Positions 25,474 through 26,496 of a DNA stretch of 26,496 nt are shown here, piece by piece. The translations under genes were made by a program, and so were the position numbers. Every line of letters begins with the position of its first letter. The first letter of the stretch is position 1. The notes beneath the pieces were generated by a model. The model did not search any database. It worked only from the letters and a program-made list of their open reading frames with translations, and was not told the origin of the DNA. Source of the DNA: a virus; the IMG/VR virus record IMGVR_UViG_3300028920_000242, positions 1 through 26,496 of that record, one strand, 5' to 3'.

Positions 25474-26496
25474 TTATCGGTGCGCAAGCAGGCATGCAGG
25501 CGCCCGCGCCACCTCGGCCACGGTGTTCATCACGTGATCGGCGAGTTGAGCGGGACGCGAGAGCTGCCATTCGGCCAGGACCCGCTCGGGCTGGGGCCCG
25601 TCGGCCAGGGCTCGCCGCGCGGCGTTCGCCTCGTGGATCGCCAGTTGGGCCATCGCGGCCACCACCGCCGCCCGGGTCTCGGCCGCCCGCAGACCGATGG
25701 CCTCGGCGTAGGCCCTCGCCGCCGGGGTCAGCACCTCGGCCACGTGCGCGGCGTGGTTGCCGTTGCCGTAGAACCGCTCGACCGCCTTGCAAAAGTCCTG
25801 CCGCTTCGCGGCGGTTCGCATGGCGTTGATCTCTTTGGTAACGATGCGGCGGGCAAGCTCGACGAGCAGCTCCCGGTGGGCCCGGCCGTCCGGTTTGTCG
25901 GCAGGGCTGTCGGACGTATCGTCGTCATCGTCCTCGTCCGGGTCCGGCGGCCCTGGCGGCAAGGCGGTCGGCCGGTCGGCCGGGGCCATGTTCACCGGCA
26001 CCCAGTACCGATCGCCCCCGGCAATCGGGTTGAGATTCTCTTTCTCGCGAATCTCGTTGGCCGACAGGACACCCAGGTTCCACAGCTCGCGGTAGAACTG
26101 CCCGCGGGCCCGGCTGTCGCCCCGCAGCAGCCCTTCGACGAGGAACTCGCCAAAGAAGTTCGTGCTCCATGGCCCGAACAGCTTCCGGTTGCATTCGAGC
26201 TCCCATCGGCGGAGCCAGGGCATCAGTGTGTGCCGCACGAAGTCGATCGACTGGTGCTCGATGTTCGAGAAGGTCGCCCGCTCCAGGTCGCCCAGCATGT
26301 GCGGCGGGATCTGGTAGATGCGGGCCACCTCGGTCACCTGGAACTTCCGCGTCTCCAGGAACTGGGCGTCGTCGGGCGGGATCCCGATCTGCTGCCAGGT
26401 CATCCCCTCTTCGAGGATGGCGATGCGGTGGGCGTTGTCGAGCCCCTTGTGCATCCGCTCCCAGCTCGCCCGGAGGTTGTCCCTCGCCTTCTCGTT
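25474..26496 (-). CDS. Portal protein (HK97 family), C-terminal part
   Basis: This is the rest of the portal gene that starts at 809. The first 149 bases duplicate 1-149, and the protein then continues to a TAA at 25474-25476. Conserved portal features include RKFQVTEVARIYQIPPHMLG, the following TFSNIEHQSIDFVRHTLMPW, and the clip/stem segment GVLSANEIREKENLNPI. After about residue 400 there is an acidic stretch (DPDEDDDDD), and then about 150 residues of Ala-rich helix not found in minimal portals. That extension could be a scaffold-like or core-binding domain, which is my inference. The prohead protease gene follows after 17 nt with its own strong ribosome-binding site. Confidence 0.93.
   Translation of the reverse strand, partial: NEKARDNLRASWERMHKGLDNAHRIAILEEGMTWQQIGIPPDDAQFLETRKFQVTEVARIYQIPPHMLGDLERATFSNIEHQSIDFVRHTLMPWLRRWELECNRKLFGPWSTNFFGEFLVEGLLRGDSRARGQFYRELWNLGVLSANEIREKENLNPIAGGDRYWVPVNMAPADRPTALPPGPPDPDEDDDDDTSDSPADKPDGRAHRELLVELARRIVTKEINAMRTAAKRQDFCKAVERFYGNGNHAAHVAEVLTPAARAYAEAIGLRAAETRAAVVAAMAQLAIHEANAARRALADGPQPERVLAEWQLSRPAQLADHVMNTVAEVARAPACLLAHR
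26348..26496. repeat. Terminal direct repeat, right copy (circular overlap)
   Basis: Second copy of bases 1-149, with one mismatch at 26370. Removing one copy gives a 26,347-bp circle in which the portal gene is intact. Confidence 0.95.

Noticed and set aside
25457-25792. 5' extension of the prohead protease frame
   Set aside because: Arg/Gly-rich, overlaps the portal gene in another frame; the ATG at 25456 has a strong ribosome-binding site.
1-26496. Diversity-generating retroelement targeting the lectin
   Set aside because: No reverse-transcriptase motifs and no template-repeat pair were found.

Overview
The window is one complete, GC-rich, circular (or circularly permuted) tailed-phage genome. 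Bases 1-149 repeat at 26348-26496 with a single mismatch (23 versus 26370), and the repeat lies inside the portal gene, whose two halves join across the ends. The unit length is therefore 26,347 bp. The genome looks like an HK97-type siphovirus. The host is probably an exosortase-bearing Gram-negative bacterium. A Planctomycetota host is my best guess, from the high GC, a phage-encoded PEP-CTERM protein and the style of the Cys-rich tail-tip proteins, but nothing in the sequence proves it.

Almost every gene is on the minus strand, read right to left. A late operon starts near 6850, just after a sigma-region-4-like gene. It runs through a PEP-CTERM secreted protein, a LamG-like lectin, a BppU-like structural protein, HNH nuclease, small and large terminase, a nucleotidyltransferase/GHMP-kinase fusion, a small membrane protein and the portal. 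It then crosses the ends of the window (1/26347) into the prohead protease, major capsid, a probable decoration protein, a sulfotransferase, a methyltransferase-glycosyltransferase fusion, four head-tail connector or completion proteins, tail tube, a -1 frameshifting tail assembly chaperone, tape measure, tail-tip proteins and a run of small membrane proteins and lipoproteins that ends at 11818.

The rest (about 6.9-11.7 kb) is a control and replication region. It holds a divergent switch (an XRE-type repressor on minus and a small two-TM protein on plus), several zinc-ribbon miniproteins, two probable replication or DNA-binding proteins, and a putative origin. The origin carries ten 11-bp-phased repeats, a perfect DnaA box and a nested 19-bp inverted repeat. 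Below it lies a chain of tiny overlapping genes linked by a recurring hairpin/Shine-Dalgarno element.

The most unusual feature is a carbohydrate-related gene set spread through the morphogenesis operon: sugar nucleotidyltransferase-kinase, sulfotransferase, methyltransferase-glycosyltransferase, lectin and PEP-CTERM protein. I propose that it modifies virion or host-surface glycans. No integrase, polymerase, helicase, partition gene or recognisable endolysin was found.
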